Source: Caryophanales bacterium UBA782
GTDB taxonomy: Bacteria; Bacillota_I; Bacilli_A; RFN20; CAG-826
Direction of reading: 5' to 3'
Length of the DNA stretch: 15,683 nucleotides
Assembly (NCBI GenBank): GCA_002296455.1
Contig: DBJG01000060.1
Location: 1 to 15,683 of the forward strand
This document shows positions 15,393 through 15,683 of this stretch, one piece after another (positions within the stretch are counted from its first letter, which is position 1; every line of letters begins with the position of its first letter). The position numbers and the translations under genes are program-made. The notes beneath the pieces were generated by a model. It had not been told where the DNA came from and did not search any database. It worked only from the letters and a program-made list of their open reading frames with translations.

Positions 15393-15516
15393 CGGTTCTC
15401 TCTTAGGGAAAGGAGATACTAAGAGAAACGCGTATTCCCGAAAGATTTCGAGGAGGACTTCCGAGAATTATGGGATCGCTTAAGGGACAACAAAGGAGGA
15501 GATTCCCTTAAGGGGT
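15344..15516 (-). ncRNA. Candidate small RNA with anti-Shine-Dalgarno loops (about 170 nt)
   Basis: No coding frame is visible in the 234-nt space from 15368 to 15601; it is packed with hairpins. On the minus strand, in order: hairpin A, stem CTTAAGGGA/TCCCTTAAG (9 bp, 15512-15504 with 15487-15479), loop ATCTCCTCCTTTGTTG. Hairpin B, stem ATT(C)TCG/CGAAAT (6 bp with a bulge, 15468-15462 with 15450-15445), loop GAAGTCCTCCT. Hairpin C, stem TCTCTTAG/CTAAGAGA (8 bp, 15426-15419 with 15406-15399), loop TATCTCCTTTCC. Then comes the terminator hairpin at 15392-15352. Each of the three loops is a copy of the 16S anti-SD tail (core CTCCTTT or CCTCCT) and could pair with ribosome binding sites. A promoter ends just upstream of hairpin A. 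I do not recognise a named RNA family. Read on the plus strand, the same hairpins would show AGGAGG loops. Confidence 0.55.
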
Positions 15517-15522
15517 GACCAT

Positions 15523-15550
15523 ATGATAGCGCTTTCATGACAAGACGCAA
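15523..15550 (-). promoter_or_regulatory. Promoter of the small RNA candidate
   Basis: On the minus strand TTGCGT (15550-15545), a 16-nt spacer and TATCAT (15528-15523; 5 of 6) predict a start at A15516, 4 nt before hairpin A. The DNA upstream (15551-15595) has A and T runs such as TTTTTTCAAAAAA, which could act as an UP element. Confidence 0.5.
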
Positions 15551-15601
15551 ACACTTTTTTGAAAAAACCACAAAAATTTTCGTACTTTTCTTTTATAAGG
15601 C

Positions 15602-15683
15602 ATGGGCAGACCTATTTCGGATGATTCATTACTTCTTAAATTGAGAAAACGGCTCTTTGGAAGTTTATTTGTTCTCCACTTCT
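15602..15683 (+). CDS. Possible N-terminal start of an unknown protein (cut by window edge)
   Basis: An ATG at 15602 opens a frame with no stop to the window end (27 codons): MGRPISDDSLLLKLRKRLFG, then SLFVLHF. A basic amphipathic stretch followed by hydrophobic residues would suit a membrane protein, but the piece is too short to identify. There is no SD (only AAGG 1 nt before the ATG). A TATAAG lies 2 nt before the ATG, too close for a leaderless start, and TTGAAA is at about 15559. It could be chance. Confidence 0.3.
   Translation, partial: MGRPISDDSLLLKLRKRLFGSLFVLHF

Noticed and set aside
15368..15426. Intrinsic terminator of hslO on the plus strand
   Set aside because: The hairpin at 15352-15392 is followed on the plus strand by CGGTTCTCTC, not by a U-run, and the next hairpins also lack one.
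1..15683. IS elements, prophage, CRISPR, tRNA, rRNA or riboswitches
   Set aside because: No transposase, integrase, direct repeat array, cloverleaf or known riboswitch core was recognised by eye on either strand.

Overview
The window looks like chromosomal DNA from a low-to-moderate G+C Gram-positive-type bacterium, most likely an uncultured Bacilli/Mollicutes-related lineage. This is an inference from four observations: the lepA-hemW-hrcA-grpE-dnaK-dnaJ gene order; HrcA/CIRCE control; a short (608 aa) DnaK that lacks the roughly 24-residue insertion in the ATPase domain found in Gram-negative DnaKs; and strong AGGAGG-type ribosome binding sites. UGA is used as a stop codon, so the genetic code appears standard. 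I see no phage, IS element, tRNA, rRNA or CRISPR.

Layout, in the direction of transcription. Almost everything is on the minus strand, so read from high to low coordinates. 14222-11069: a PD-(D/E)XK nuclease/Rad3-type helicase and an overlapping inositol-monophosphatase-family gene. 11034-9223: lepA with its own promoter. 9116-6055: a Fic-domain protein with a ruined catalytic motif, a small single-pass membrane protein, and hemW. 6020-1238: the heat-shock operon hrcA-grpE-dnaK-dnaJ, controlled by two CIRCE operators that bracket the -10 box and closed by an intrinsic terminator. 1162-704: a guanine-deaminase-like gene with its own terminator. 595-1: a zinc-ribbon/TM2-like membrane protein translationally coupled to rsmE, which runs off the left edge. 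On the plus strand are hslO (Hsp33, 14438-15367) and perhaps the start of another gene at 15602.

How they fit together. The centre is a protein-quality-control island: HrcA senses chaperone load and represses grpE/dnaK/dnaJ, and the redox chaperone Hsp33 is nearby. LepA (translation back-translocase) and RsmE (16S rRNA methyltransferase) are ribosome factors that often sit beside these genes. Genes that begin a transcription unit tend to have a -10 box 6-13 nt before the ATG and no Shine-Dalgarno (SD) sequence, so they look leaderless or nearly so. Genes inside operons have strong SD sites.

The most interesting non-coding object is at 15344-15516. It is a candidate minus-strand small RNA of about 170 nt with its own promoter and a terminator that overlaps the hslO stop codon antisense. 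It has successive hairpins whose loops read UCUCCUCCUUUG, GUCCUCCU and UAUCUCCUUUCC, which are mimics of the 16S anti-SD tail. Other points worth a second look are the degenerate Fic protein, an IMPase lacking its motif-3 aspartate, the 61-nt out-of-frame hrcA/grpE overlap, and a strong dnaK-dnaJ intercistronic hairpin.
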